DNA of 64,000 bases from Victivallis sp. Marseille-Q1083 (GCF_903645315.1 NZ_CAHJXL010000001.1:3462841-3526840), one strand, 5' to 3'. Shown: positions 33,799 to 43,477, counted from the stretch's first letter. Translations and numbers: made by a program. The notes: generated from the sequence alone by a model not told the origin.

Positions 33799-34584
33799 AT
33801 GATTGGGCGGAAGTTTCGGCAAAGTGAAAAATGTGGACGAATGAAGTTTCGCTGCCGGGCCGGCCTTGCCGGAAAAGGGCTGCCCGCATTGCTCGGAAAC
33901 TGCCGGCGGGAGATCGGACGAATCTGGAAGGTATGGCGGCGTTCGCCGCGCCGCCGGTGGTGGCGGTGGAGTTTGCTGGCGGCGGCGGTCGCCGTTCTGC
34001 TGGTGTTCGGCTGCTGCCAGTGGGTGAATTCCTACCGCCGCTGGATTTATGACGATATCGCGGCGGTGCCGGCCTACCGCTATGGGTTGCTGCTGGGTAC
34101 CGGGATCGGCAATCTCTATTACCGGCACCGGATCGCGGCGGCGGCGGAACTCTATCGGGCCGGCAAGGTCAGGCACATCCTGGTTTCCGGGGACAATTCG
34201 CGCCGGGAATACGATGAAACCACCGCGATGCGCGACGATCTGGTCCGGGCCGGCGTGGCGGCCGAAGATATCCATCTGGATTTCGCCGGTTTCCGGACGC
34301 TGGATTCGGTGCTGCGGGCGAAGCGCGTATTCGGATTGAAGCGGTTTTTGATCATTTCGCAGGAGTTCCATTGCGAGCGGGCGTTGTATATTGCCCGGCG
34401 GCATGGAATTGATGCCGAAGGATTTGCCGCGGCGGATGCCGGAAGCGGCACCAGCCGCCGGCTGATGTGGCTGCGGGAAATTCCGGCCCGGCTGCTGGCG
34501 GTGCTGGACGTGGAAATCTGCCGGACCGCTCCCCGGTTTGCCGGGCCGCCCGAACCGTTGCCGGAGGACGGCGGCGCGGAGTGA
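33799..34584 (+). CDS. SanA/YdcF-like DUF218 envelope protein
   Basis: 261 aa from ATG 33799. A strongly basic N-terminus (RRSPRRRWWRW) precedes one transmembrane helix (SLLAAAVAVLLVFGCC). The DUF218 domain then shows YGLLLGTGIGNLYYRHRIAAAAELY, HILVSGDNSRREYDETTAMRDDL and HLDFAGFRTLDSVLRA, which match SanA. SanA-type proteins affect envelope permeability and vancomycin sensitivity; the reaction is not known. ATG 33841 is an alternative start. Confidence 0.88.
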   Translation: MIGRKFRQSEKCGRMKFRCRAGLAGKGLPALLGNCRREIGRIWKVWRRSPRRRWWRWSLLAAAVAVLLVFGCCQWVNSYRRWIYDDIAAVPAYRYGLLLGTGIGNLYYRHRIAAAAELYRAGKVRHILVSGDNSRREYDETTAMRDDLVRAGVAAEDIHLDFAGFRTLDSVLRAKRVFGLKRFLIISQEFHCERALYIARRHGIDAEGFAAADAGSGTSRRLMWLREIPARLLAVLDVEICRTAPRFAGPPEPLPEDGGAE

Positions 34585-34705
34585 GGCGCCGGACAACTTT
34601 GCCGTGAATTTCCAACTTCGAAAGGTTGAATAACCGGGGTTGGCCGGTTATTTTATCAGTCAAACCGGAAAATGCGAAATTCAATTTCCAAGTATGGAGT
34701 ACAAA

Positions 34706-36121
34706 ATGTATCAGCAACTCTATGACAAACTCGCGCCGTATGGGCAGACGCAGTTGTTGCGCTTTTTCAACCAGCTCAACGCGATGGAGCAGGCGCACCT
34801 GGCGGCCCAGATTCAGGCGCTCGATCTGCCCGAGCTGGATCGGCTGATCAGGGAATACGTGCTGCAACGCAAACCGATCACGATTCCGGAGGATTTGAAA
34901 CCGGCGGAATTTTTTCCGCTGCATCCCGTGGATGCCGATCAGGCGGCGTGGTACGAGCGGGCGCGCGCCAGAGGGGAAGCGCTGCTGAAGGAGGGCAAAG
35001 TCTCCGCGTTGACGGTGGCCGGCGGGCAGGGGACGCGGCTCGGGTTCGACGGTCCGAAAGGGACCTATCCGATCGCGCCGTTGTCGCACAAGACGCTGTT
35101 TCAGTATTTCGCCGAATCGCTGTTGCGGGCCGGCGAGAAATACGGTCATCCGCTGACCTGGTATATCATGACCAGCGTCATCAACAATCAGGCGACGCAG
35201 GAATTTTTCGAGAAGCACGATTATTTCGGCATGGAGCCGAAACGGGTGGTCTTTTTCATCCAGGGGACGATGCCGGCGGTCGGCTACGACGGCAAATTGC
35301 TGCTCGGCGCCAAGGACAGTCTGTCGCTGTCGCCGGACGGGCACGGCGGGACGCTGCTGGCGTTGCGCAAGAGCGGCTGTCTGGATCGGATGAAAGCGGA
35401 ACGGGTCGAATACCTCTCCTATTTTCAGGTCGACAATCCGCTGGTGTCGGTGGTCAATCCGCTGCTGCTCGGCTTGCATGCGCTGGAAGATTCCGAGATG
35501 AGCGCGATCATGCTGTCCAAGACCGGACCGTTTGAAAAACTCGGCAACTTCTGCACCAGTCATGGCCGGCTCTGGATCATCGAATACAGCGATTTGCCGG
35601 AAGCGCTGGCGACCAGCCGCAATGCCGACGGCTCGCTGTGTTTCGTGGCCGGCAGTCCGGCCATCCATGTGCTCAACCGCTCCTTCATCGAGCGGCTGAC
35701 CGCCGACGGGCAGCTTTCGCTGCCGTGGCACCGGGCGGACAAAAAAGTGCCGTTCGTCAATGAGGCCGGGCTGCTGGTCAAGCCGGAGGAACCGAATGCG
35801 GTGAAGCTGGAATCGTTCATCTTCGACGCATTGCCGCTGGCTGAACGAACGATGATCCTGGAGGCCGACCGCCGGGAGGAATTTGCGCCGACCAAGAATC
35901 AGACCGGCGTCGATTCAGTGGAGAGCTGCCGCCAGATGCTGATCGCCCGCGACGCGCGCCGGCTGATGGCTGCCGGAGTGAAGCTGCCGCTGACGCCGGA
36001 AGGCGACCCGGCGGTGCAGGTGGAAATTTCGCCGCGGGCGGTGCTGGACGACGAGGATGCGGCCGCTTACTGCCGGTCGCGGAAATTGACGGAGATCAAA
36101 CAGGATACTTATCTGGAGTAA
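34706..36121 (+). CDS. UDPGP type 1 family UDP-sugar pyrophosphorylase (UAP1-like)
   Basis: 471 aa from ATG 34706 (GGAG 7 nt upstream). The nucleotide-binding signature is TVAGGQGTRLGFDGPKGTY (residues ~106-124), followed by IMTSVINNQATQEFF, the Lys-containing DGHGGTLLAL and the Asp of YFQVDNPLVSV. This resembles eukaryote-type UDP-GlcNAc pyrophosphorylases rather than GlmU. It probably forms UDP-GlcNAc or UDP-Glc from UTP and the sugar 1-phosphate, upstream in function of the adjacent MurG. Confidence 0.9.
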   Translation: MYQQLYDKLAPYGQTQLLRFFNQLNAMEQAHLAAQIQALDLPELDRLIREYVLQRKPITIPEDLKPAEFFPLHPVDADQAAWYERARARGEALLKEGKVSALTVAGGQGTRLGFDGPKGTYPIAPLSHKTLFQYFAESLLRAGEKYGHPLTWYIMTSVINNQATQEFFEKHDYFGMEPKRVVFFIQGTMPAVGYDGKLLLGAKDSLSLSPDGHGGTLLALRKSGCLDRMKAERVEYLSYFQVDNPLVSVVNPLLLGLHALEDSEMSAIMLSKTGPFEKLGNFCTSHGRLWIIEYSDLPEALATSRNADGSLCFVAGSPAIHVLNRSFIERLTADGQLSLPWHRADKKVPFVNEAGLLVKPEEPNAVKLESFIFDALPLAERTMILEADRREEFAPTKNQTGVDSVESCRQMLIARDARRLMAAGVKLPLTPEGDPAVQVEISPRAVLDDEDAAAYCRSRKLTEIKQDTYLE

Positions 36122-36209
36122 GCCGGGTGCGGCGGCGCGGAGCCCGGACGGCCGAAGTTGCAATGAGCTGCCGGCGGTGTTGGAGCCGGCTGCCGGAATG
36201 GGTTGAGTT

Positions 36210-36536
36210 GTGTTTAGAATAATTGAATTGGCGATCGATGACATCGTCTGGGATCCGGCCGGCTGCTCCGCCGTGGTGACGGAGGCGTGCGCCGGGCGCA
36301 ACCGGCGCTGCTGGACGGTGACCGGGGCGGTGACGGAGGATGCCGCGCTGCTGGTGTTGTTGGCGGAATTGCCGGCCGGCCAGGAGCCGGCGGAGTACCG
36401 TTTCGCGCCGTTGTCGGAGCGTAACGGCGATATTCTGGTGGCCGAACTCAAACGGCGTTATTACGCCGGGTTCGACACCGTTGGCGCGTTCGGTTACGGC
36501 GATGAGCTCTGGGCGCTGTTCCGGAGGGCGCGGTGA
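36210..36536 (+). CDS. Small protein of unknown function coupled to ftsW
   Basis: 108 aa from GTG 36210. Predicted soluble alpha/beta (IIELAIDDIVWDPAGCSAVV; ILVAELKRRYYAGFDTVGAFGYGDELWALFRRA). Its TGA overlaps the ftsW ATG (TGATG), which implies translational coupling with ftsW and murG. No recognised family and no signal peptide. The frame lacks stops over its length and keeps the GC-rich codon bias, so it is probably real. Confidence 0.65.
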   Translation: MFRIIELAIDDIVWDPAGCSAVVTEACAGRNRRCWTVTGAVTEDAALLVLLAELPAGQEPAEYRFAPLSERNGDILVAELKRRYYAGFDTVGAFGYGDELWALFRRAR

Positions 36537-37795
36537 TGGCGCTCGACAGAAGCGATCCGGAGCCGCTGCGGCTGCGCAATCTGGAGTTGGACGAAGGCTC
36601 TTCCGAACTGCAGGGCATCGGCGCCGAAGAGCGTTCGATCAATTACGCTTACGGCTTGATCATCATCGTTGCGGCGATTGTGCTGTTCGGCCTGACGATG
36701 CTGTATTCGACTTCGTACGGCACTGCCGGGACCAAATATTTTTACAAGCAATTGTTTTGGGCCGGCGTCGGTCTGGGCGCCGGAACCTTCTGCTTTCTGG
36801 CCGGTTACCAGAAATTGTCCAGATATGCCGTGCCGATCATCCTCGGCATCTGCGTGCTGCTCTGCATTGCCGATTTTCTGATGCCGGATGTCAAGGGGGC
36901 GCACCGCTGGATTTTTTTGAGGCTGGGGCCGTTCGAAGCCAGTTTGCAGCCGTCGGAGCTGGCCAAACCGGCGTTGGTGTTGTACCTGTCCAAGTATCTG
37001 GCCGAGAATCTGCGCTCCGTCAACGATCTTTTTCAGCGCCGCGGGCCGTTGCCGGCGCTGATGTTGTGCGGGTTGATGATGGTGCTGGTGCTGCAGGGAA
37101 AGGATTTGGGGACGACGCTGCTGCTGCTTATGACGGCGGCGGTCATGTTGTTCGCCGCCGGTTTGAAGCTGCGTTATTTTCTGTTGCCGGCGTCGTTGCT
37201 GCCGGCCGGTTATTTTTACATCAAACATTTCGACCCGATGCGCTGGGCCCGGATCACCTCCTTTACCCAGCCGGAGCTCTATCTGCAGGATGACGGCTAT
37301 CAACTGTGGAATTCCCTGCTGGCTCTGGGGTCCGGCAAATGGTTCGGCATCGGCTTCATGGAGAGCCGGCTGAAAGCCCGCTACCTGCCGGAAGCGCATA
37401 CCGACTTCATTTTGTCGATCGTCGGCGAGGAGTTGGGCTGGGTGTCGCTGGTGGCGGTGATGGCCGCCTATCTGGTTTTCGCCTATTTTGCCCTGTCCAT
37501 CAGTCTGCAGGCGCGGACGCGGCAGGGCATGCTGCTGGGGTTCGGCATTACCGCGGTGATCGTGCTGCAGGCGATCATCAATATCGGGGTGGTGTCCGGC
37601 GCCTTTCCGACCAAGGGGATGCCGGCGCCGATGATCAGTTACGGCGGCAGTAATCTGTTGATGAGTTTGATTTGCGTCGGGCTGCTGCTGAGCGTGGCGG
37701 CGGAAAATGCTTCGCCGGGCTTTCATGACGAGCTTCATGCGGCCCTTGGGAAAATGTTTCATTGGCGTCGCCGGAAAGCGGAGGAGGAGTTGTAG
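36536..37795 (+). CDS. ftsW: FtsW/RodA/SpoVE family peptidoglycan glycosyltransferase
   Basis: 419 aa, about 10 transmembrane helices. SEDS landmarks are LYSTSYGTAGTKYFYKQLFWAG, HRWIFLRLGPFEASLQPSELAKPALVLYL (the catalytic-loop region), GKDLGTTLLLLMTA, LPEAHTDFILSIVGEELGW and FPTKGMPAPMISYGGSNLLM. It polymerises lipid II at the septum (FtsW) or sidewall (RodA); the murG neighbour favours FtsW. A soluble ~40-residue N-terminal extension precedes the first helix. SD GGAGGG lies in the previous gene. Confidence 0.93.
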   Translation: MALDRSDPEPLRLRNLELDEGSSELQGIGAEERSINYAYGLIIIVAAIVLFGLTMLYSTSYGTAGTKYFYKQLFWAGVGLGAGTFCFLAGYQKLSRYAVPIILGICVLLCIADFLMPDVKGAHRWIFLRLGPFEASLQPSELAKPALVLYLSKYLAENLRSVNDLFQRRGPLPALMLCGLMMVLVLQGKDLGTTLLLLMTAAVMLFAAGLKLRYFLLPASLLPAGYFYIKHFDPMRWARITSFTQPELYLQDDGYQLWNSLLALGSGKWFGIGFMESRLKARYLPEAHTDFILSIVGEELGWVSLVAVMAAYLVFAYFALSISLQARTRQGMLLGFGITAVIVLQAIINIGVVSGAFPTKGMPAPMISYGGSNLLMSLICVGLLLSVAAENASPGFHDELHAALGKMFHWRRRKAEEEL

Positions 37796-37797
37796 CG

Positions 37798-38931
37798 ATG
37801 ATGGAGAATCTTCACCGACTGGTGATCAGTTGCGGCGGAACCGGAGGGCATTTTTATCCGGGTTTGAGTTTGGCCAGGACGTTTCAGCGCGACGGCGGCG
37901 ACGTGCGGCTGTTGCTGGGTGGCAAACACGTGGAGTCGCAGGCGAAAATCGCCGAATCGCTCGGGATCGGAGTGGAGAAACTCGGCCCGATGCCGTCGCC
38001 GGGCCACCTGGCCAACGCGGTGCCGTTCGCGCGTGGCTGCTGGCACGGGTGCGCAGCGGCGATGGCTTTGCTGCGGATGTTTCGTCCGGAGGCGGTGCTG
38101 GGGATGGGCAGCTTTGCTTCGCTGCCGCTGACCTGGGCAGCATATCGCTGCCGGGTGCCGCTTTTTCTGCACGACGGCAACGCCAGAATCGGCAAAGCCA
38201 ACCGGTGGTTCAGTCGCTTGGCGGTGCGGTTGGATACCGCCTTTCCGGCGGTCAACGCCGCTGCGGCGCATTGCCCGGTCGGCTGTGTCGGCATGCCGCT
38301 GCGGCCGGAATTGCGTTTGCCGGCGCCCGGCAAGGCGGCGGCGGTTGCCGAATTGAACCGGCTTTACCACAGTGAATTGCGGGCGGAACGGCCAACGGTA
38401 TTGGTGTTCGGCGGCAGCCAGGGCGCTTTGGCGATCAACCGGGCGCTGCCGCAGGGCTTGGCGTTGCAGCCGAACCGCGATTTTCAGGTCATCCATCTCG
38501 CTGGAGAGGCGATGGCCGGCGAAGTGCGTGCCGCCTATGAACAGGCCGGCATTGCCGCGCTGGTGCTGGCCGGCTGCGACCGGATGGAGTTGTGCTATGC
38601 TGCCGCCGGTCTGGTGGTGGCCCGTGCCGGCGGCAGTACGGTGGCGGAATTGATTTGGTTCGGCAAATTTGCGATCCTGGTGCCTTACCCTTACGCGGCC
38701 GAACTGCACCAGGACGACAACGCCGCCTATCTGCGGTCGCTCGGCGCGGCGGAAATCTGGCGCAATGCCGAATGTACGCCGGAACGGGTGCGGGATTTTT
38801 TCACCGCTTTTCTGGCCGCGCCGGATTCCTGGCAGCGGCGGGGCGCCGAGGCGAAAAAGGCGGCGCTTCCGGATGCCGCCGAGCAGGAACTGGCGTTGAT
38901 CGACAGCTGGTTGGGCCGGAAGCGGGCGTAG
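37798..38931 (+). CDS. murG: UDP-GlcNAc:lipid I N-acetylglucosaminyltransferase
   Basis: 377 aa from ATG 37798, 2 nt after the ftsW stop. The N-terminal GT28 domain starts LVISCGGTGGHFYPGLSLA. The C-terminal domain has VFGGSQGALAINRALPQGL, YAAAGLVVARAGGSTVAEL and PYPYAAELHQDDNA, which bind UDP-GlcNAc and membrane. It makes lipid II on the cytoplasmic face. The pyrophosphorylase, FtsW and MurG genes form a coherent cell-wall cluster. Confidence 0.94.
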   Translation: MMENLHRLVISCGGTGGHFYPGLSLARTFQRDGGDVRLLLGGKHVESQAKIAESLGIGVEKLGPMPSPGHLANAVPFARGCWHGCAAAMALLRMFRPEAVLGMGSFASLPLTWAAYRCRVPLFLHDGNARIGKANRWFSRLAVRLDTAFPAVNAAAAHCPVGCVGMPLRPELRLPAPGKAAAVAELNRLYHSELRAERPTVLVFGGSQGALAINRALPQGLALQPNRDFQVIHLAGEAMAGEVRAAYEQAGIAALVLAGCDRMELCYAAAGLVVARAGGSTVAELIWFGKFAILVPYPYAAELHQDDNAAYLRSLGAAEIWRNAECTPERVRDFFTAFLAAPDSWQRRGAEAKKAALPDAAEQELALIDSWLGRKRA

Positions 38932-38941
38932 GAGTTCGGTC

Positions 38942-39823
38942 ATGCGGTCGGAGAAGAAGCCGGGTGAAAGTCTGGTGCGGAGCCATTTGGAGAACCACAG
39001 TATTTTTTTTCCGGAGCGCACTGTGCCGCTGCACGCGATGCTGGTCAATTGCGGCCATCAGTTGATCCGGGAACATTCTTACTGCTGGGATGGGATGAAA
39101 CGCGGCAGCCGGGAGTTGGCGATCTGGCAGTATACGCTGCGCGGGCGCGGCGCGTTGCGGCAGCCGGACCGGGTGGTGCCGTTGACGCCGGGCCGGGCGA
39201 TGCTGGTGCTGGTGCCGGACGACCATTGTTATTATCTGCCGGAGGATTCCGACTGCTGGGAAGTGCTGTTCGTCACGCTGTACGGCCGGGAAGCGATCCG
39301 GCTGGTGCGGGAGGCGATTTCCCGCCAGGGCGCGGTTCTGGAGCACGACGGGAGCGAGTCGGAAACGGTCCTGCTGGCCTGGCAGATCTTCAATCTCTGC
39401 GAACAGGGCAGCCTGAATGACAAATTCCGCTCCAGCAAGCTGGCCTATGAGTTTGCGCTGACATTGCTGGGCGAATTGGAACAAAGCGATACTTACCGGG
39501 AGAGCCGGCCGGCTTTTCTGGCGCAGGTGACGCAGTACTGTCTGGAACATCTGGAAGAGGCGGTCACGGTGGATGAACTGGCGGCACTGGCCGGTTACAG
39601 CCGGTATCATTTTTCGCGGCAGTTCCGGCGTTATCAGGGAATGTCGCCGCAGCAGTATGTGACGGAGCTGCGGTTGAAGCTGGCGTTGCGGATGCTGCAG
39701 ACCGAACCGTTGAGCATCAAGGAAATCGCGGCGCGCTGCGGCTTCGAGGATGTCAGTTATTTCTGCAAGGTGTTCAAGAAACACCAGTTGGTCAGTCCCG
39801 ACCGTTTTCGCAACCGGCGTTGA
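38942..39823 (+). CDS. AraC family transcriptional regulator
   Basis: 293 aa. An N-terminal cupin-like domain (ELAIWQYTLRGRGALRQPDR, LTPGRAMLVLVPDDHCYYLP) is followed by the AraC DNA-binding domain (TVDELAALAGYSRYHFSRQFRRY and IKEIAARCGFEDVSYFCKVFKKH). SD GGAG lies 8 nt upstream. It stands 10 nt behind murG but is functionally unrelated. The next gene, 463 bp away, is a pseudopilin with its own strong promoter, a possible target. Confidence 0.92.
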   Translation: MRSEKKPGESLVRSHLENHSIFFPERTVPLHAMLVNCGHQLIREHSYCWDGMKRGSRELAIWQYTLRGRGALRQPDRVVPLTPGRAMLVLVPDDHCYYLPEDSDCWEVLFVTLYGREAIRLVREAISRQGAVLEHDGSESETVLLAWQIFNLCEQGSLNDKFRSSKLAYEFALTLLGELEQSDTYRESRPAFLAQVTQYCLEHLEEAVTVDELAALAGYSRYHFSRQFRRYQGMSPQQYVTELRLKLALRMLQTEPLSIKEIAARCGFEDVSYFCKVFKKHQLVSPDRFRNRR

Positions 39824-40286
39824 AAATCGGACGGCGAAAGAGACTGGAGTTTTCAATTTCAAAATAAAAAAATACTGTGATCAAGGGAACTTGAAGTCAT
39901 ATTTACCGGTCTCTTCATATGGATTAAAGCAATAAAAATGAATGCCCTTTTAAGCCGTTGCAGTGTAGAGGTGACATTGGACGGTGAATTCTGAGGGTTT
40001 TGGGGGGAGCCGGAAAAAAAGATGCCATTTTTTGTGAAATTTATTTTGACTTTCCGAAATAATTCCCATATAATAAATATGGTGCCGCTTTTTTAGGCGT
40101 TCCCATTAACAAAATCGAGGGTTGACAATGAAAGCAGTGTTAAGAGGACCATCAGGATAATCTGGTGGCGGACGGAACGGCCTGAAAAGTGTTTTTTTCC
40201 AGGTCGCAGTTATTTTATGGATGATGTGAATAATCCACAGAACCGAAGCAATTTCGGAAACTTTTCTACAACAAAACGAGGATAAT
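39824..40286 (+). promoter_or_regulatory. Promoter and long leader of pseudopilin gene
   Basis: A textbook promoter, TTGACT (40046-40051), 17-bp spacer, TATAAT (40069-40074), gives an untranslated leader of ~205 nt before ATG 40287. Within it, 40128-40160 encodes a ten-codon frame (ATG to TAA) with GAGG upstream. An imperfect hairpin CCATCAG/CTGGTGG (40149-40168) overlaps its end. 39824-40045 holds no gene that I can support. Confidence 0.6.
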
Positions 40287-40997
40287 ATGAAAAGAAATTT
40301 CACATTGATTGAACTGTTGGTTGTGATCGCGATCATCGCCATTCTCGCCAGTATGCTGTTGCCGGCGTTGGGCAAGGCGAAGGCGGCGGCGCAGGCGATC
40401 AAATGTACCAGCAATCTGAAACAGGTTGGTTTGGGTACGACGATGTATGCGGACGACAACGGTGATACGATGGTTCCCGCTTATATGAATAATGCGGTAA
40501 TCAACAATAACGTACAGACGCTGGTTTATTATCCGGGATTGCTTTTGGACTATCTTGCCCGGGATTTGTGGGTGGATCCGAGTGCAAGCGGTTGGGATAA
40601 GAGCACGAATATCTTCTCTAATCCGGAATCCGGCAACGATATGCAGGATAATTCCAAATGGACAATCAATTATAGTATCAGTCAGTCCGGCAAGGCTTCT
40701 GACATGACGACCTTTCGTTTTGACAAAGGAATTAAAATTACTTCAATCACCAATCCGTCCGGTACAATCGGTTTTTCATGTGATGAAAACTTTTTTGGAG
40801 GTCCGTATGGTGGCACTTATACCAATTTGGATGATCAAGTGCCGATCGATAAAAGTAATTTGAATGGCCGTGGTACGGATAACACTACTACTCGTGTTTC
40901 GTATGCTCATAACAATCAGTGTAATCATTTGTGGGCCGACGGACACGTTGACCGTCAGAAAGAGACGACGTATCGCGATTGGTCGACGACCGACTGA
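40287..40997 (+). CDS. Pseudopilin-like secreted protein (paralogue of 60872-61582)
   Basis: 236 aa. [20 protein letters not shown] at the N-terminus, then [20 protein letters not shown]. The globular domain is rich in Asn/Asp/Thr and ends [18 protein letters not shown] and YRDWSTTD. It is the same length as the protein at 60872-61582 and shares its [10 protein letters not shown] block and C-terminal octapeptide, so the two are duplicates. It has its own strong promoter and terminator, hence monocistronic and probably abundant. Confidence 0.9.
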   Translation: MKRNFTLIELLVVIAIIAILASMLLPALGKAKAAAQAIKCTSNLKQVGLGTTMYADDNGDTMVPAYMNNAVINNNVQTLVYYPGLLLDYLARDLWVDPSASGWDKSTNIFSNPESGNDMQDNSKWTINYSISQSGKASDMTTFRFDKGIKITSITNPSGTIGFSCDENFFGGPYGGTYTNLDDQVPIDKSNLNGRGTDNTTTRVSYAHNNQCNHLWADGHVDRQKETTYRDWSTTD

Positions 40998-41026
40998 TTG
41001 CTTGGCAGAATTTTCTGCGGTTATTA

Positions 41027-41061
41027 CCGTCCCGGTTAAAAGCCGGGACGGTTTTTTTTTT
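41027..41061 (+). terminator. Rho-independent terminator
   Basis: CCGTCCCGG (41027-41035) / CCGGGACGG (41043-41051) with a 7-nt loop and a run of ten T. It ends the pseudopilin transcript. Confidence 0.92.
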
Positions 41062-41109
41062 GTCTGGAGGGGCATTGCGCGCATGAATGGCGAATGCGCC
41101 GGGCGTGTA

Positions 41110-42789
41110 TTATTTCCGGCCAGGATTGCTGCCGGCACCGGCGAGCAGTTCGGCCGCGTGGCGTTCGGCGGCCGGACCGCCGCCGAGCATCCGGCTCAAT
41201 TCCCGGATTCTTCCGGCCTGGTCCAGCAGCTTGATGTGGGAGAAGGTGCGGTCCTGCTGCAGTTCTTTGCTGACCGCGTAGTGACGGTCGCCGCAGGCGG
41301 CCACCTGGGCTAGGTGGGAGATCGACAGTATCTGCCGTTTGGCGGCCAGCGCCGCCAGCGAGCGGCCGACCTGATTGGCCGTTTCGCCGCCGATGTTGAC
41401 ATCGATTTCATCGAAGATGACCACCGGTACGGCGTCGGCGTCGGCCAGCACGGTTTTCAGTGCCAGCATCACCCGCGACAATTCGCCGCTGCTGGCGATC
41501 TGGCGCAGCGGGTGGGGCATTTCGCCCGGATTGGCGGAAAAGATGAAATCGATCTGGTCGCCGCCGTTTTCGCCCGGTTCGACCGCCTGAAATGCAATCG
41601 CCAGATGACTGCGTTGAAAACCGAGCGTCGCCAACTGGGTCCGGACCGCCGCGCAGAGCGTATCGGCCGCCTGGCGGCGTTTGGCGGACAAATCGGCGGC
41701 CAGGGCGGCCAGGCGGTCGCGGAGCTGCTGCTCCTGTGCCGCGAATTGCGCGCGCAATTTGGCGCTGTCCTGGTAAAGACTCAACCGGTGTCTGGCGTCC
41801 TCGAGGATGACGAATACCTGTTCCAGCGTCGGACCGTAATGCCGTTTCAGAGTTTGCAGTTCCGACAACCGCTGCTCCAGCTCCTGAAAGGTTTCCTCAT
41901 CCAGTTCCACTTTGCCGGCATAATGCTCCAGCAGGCCGGCCAGTTCCCGTGTTCCTTCGATCAACAGGTCGCAGCGGGTCAGCAGCTCCCGGCTGCCTTG
42001 CGGATCGAGACGCTCCAGTTCCAGCAGGTGACGGTAAACCGCCGACAACTGCTCGGTGACCGCCGTCTCCGCTTCACAGAGCATCTGGCCGGACTGGCCG
42101 GTCAGTTCCAGCACCTGTCTGGCGTTGGCGGCCAGTTGGTGCTGGGCGGAAATCCGCTCGTCTTCGCCGGGTTCCGGCGAAACTTTTTCGATGTCGTAAA
42201 CAACCGCTTCCAACTGTCTGGCTTCGGCGGCCGACGGCATCGCTGCGAACGCTTCGCTTCTGGCCTGTTCCAGTTGCTTCAATTCCAGGCAGCACTGCCG
42301 GCAGGCCGCTTTTTCCGCCTTCAAATTGGCATAGCGGTCGAGGATCGCCAACTGCCGGGCCCGGCTCAGCAGCGACTGGTGTTCATTGGCGCCGTGAATG
42401 TCGATCAACTGTTCGCCGAGCAGCTTCAACGTCTGGATGGTGACTGGCGTGTCGTTGACGAAATTGCGGTTCTGGGTTTTGGTGATGACCCGGCGCAGTT
42501 GGATTTCCGGGTGTTCCGGCTCCCACGGGATGCCGCAGTCGTTCAGCAGCCGGGCGAGCTCCTCCTGGTCCTCGGCGGAAAAGCTGATGCCGGCGCTGAT
42601 TTCACAGCGTTCCTGGCCGGTGCGGATCAGGCTTTTGTCGGCGCGTTCGCCGAGCAGCAGGCCGACCGTCCCGAGCAGGATGCTTTTGCCGGCGCCGGTC
42701 TCGCCGGTGATGACGTTGAACCGGCTGCCGAATTCGACGTCGGCGCTTTCAATCAAAGCCAGATTGACGATTTTTAACCAATTGAGCAT
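41110..42789 (-). CDS. recN: DNA repair protein RecN
   Basis: 559 aa. The N-terminal ABC-ATPase head has VITGETGAGKSILLGTVGLLLG (Walker A, residues ~29-38). Long coiled-coil arms fill the middle (~150-360). The C-terminal half carries IASSGELSRVMLALKTVL (signature) and VVIFDEIDVNIGGETANQVG (Walker B). SMC-like protein of double-strand-break repair. The length is typical and the gene is monocistronic. Confidence 0.95.
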   Translation of the reverse strand: MLNWLKIVNLALIESADVEFGSRFNVITGETGAGKSILLGTVGLLLGERADKSLIRTGQERCEISAGISFSAEDQEELARLLNDCGIPWEPEHPEIQLRRVITKTQNRNFVNDTPVTIQTLKLLGEQLIDIHGANEHQSLLSRARQLAILDRYANLKAEKAACRQCCLELKQLEQARSEAFAAMPSAAEARQLEAVVYDIEKVSPEPGEDERISAQHQLAANARQVLELTGQSGQMLCEAETAVTEQLSAVYRHLLELERLDPQGSRELLTRCDLLIEGTRELAGLLEHYAGKVELDEETFQELEQRLSELQTLKRHYGPTLEQVFVILEDARHRLSLYQDSAKLRAQFAAQEQQLRDRLAALAADLSAKRRQAADTLCAAVRTQLATLGFQRSHLAIAFQAVEPGENGGDQIDFIFSANPGEMPHPLRQIASSGELSRVMLALKTVLADADAVPVVIFDEIDVNIGGETANQVGRSLAALAAKRQILSISHLAQVAACGDRHYAVSKELQQDRTFSHIKLLDQAGRIRELSRMLGGGPAAERHAAELLAGAGSNPGRK

Positions 42790-42892
42790 ATTTTTATCAT
42801 AAGGCGATTGCGTTGCGTTTTTTCAACGCTAAATTTACTTGAACAATGGATCAATACAAGTCCGTGAACGGAAGAATTGGGGGGGAATCGTC

Positions 42893-43423
42893 ATGCGGAA
42901 TACACCGGTGCAGTATCGCTGGACGACCGGCAAGGAACCGAAAATCGTGGAAATCCGGCTGGGGGTTGTCGCCGGAACTCCGCCGCCTCCGGCGCTGGCC
43001 GGCGCCGGCCGGAGTCTGGAGCGGCGGCTGGCGGGAGAGCTGCCGGCGTGGGATATGGCGCAGTTTGCCCTGGCCGGCGTCGGCGATTGGGCGCGGAAGG
43101 TGTTGACGCTGTTGTTCGCCCTGGTGCCGGCCGGCCGGGTGGTCGGCTATGGACAGTTGGCGGCGCTGGCCGGTCGGCCCGGCGGGGCGCGGGCGGTTGG
43201 CGGAGTGATGCGTTCCAACCCGTTGCCGCTGGTCTATCCGTGTCACCGGGTGGTGGCGGCCGACGGCAAATTGAACGGTTTCATGTGCAGCTCCGATGCG
43301 GCCGGAGCGGCGTTGCGGTTGAAGCGGTGGCTGTTGGAAACCGAAGGGGTGGAGTTCGATGCGGCCGGTCGGGTGAAAAAAGCGTTTTTTTTAACGGATC
43401 CGGTTGACATTTTGCCGGAATGA
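42893..43423 (+). CDS. ogt: Methylated-DNA--protein-cysteine methyltransferase
   Basis: 176 aa from ATG 42893. The active-site motif is LVYPCHRVVAADG with the acceptor Cys at residue 117. GRVVGYGQLAALAGRPGGARAVG is the DNA-recognition helix with its Arg finger. The N-terminal domain is short and Pro-rich and keeps no Ada metal site. It repairs O6-alkylguanine by suicidal transfer. Its position next to recN gives a small DNA-repair neighbourhood on opposite strands. Confidence 0.9.
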   Translation: MRNTPVQYRWTTGKEPKIVEIRLGVVAGTPPPPALAGAGRSLERRLAGELPAWDMAQFALAGVGDWARKVLTLLFALVPAGRVVGYGQLAALAGRPGGARAVGGVMRSNPLPLVYPCHRVVAADGKLNGFMCSSDAAGAALRLKRWLLETEGVEFDAAGRVKKAFFLTDPVDILPE

Positions 43424-43477
43424 GGGAAGTTTATCAGATTGAATTTTTTATTTTATATTTGGAAGGAGAAATGAAAA

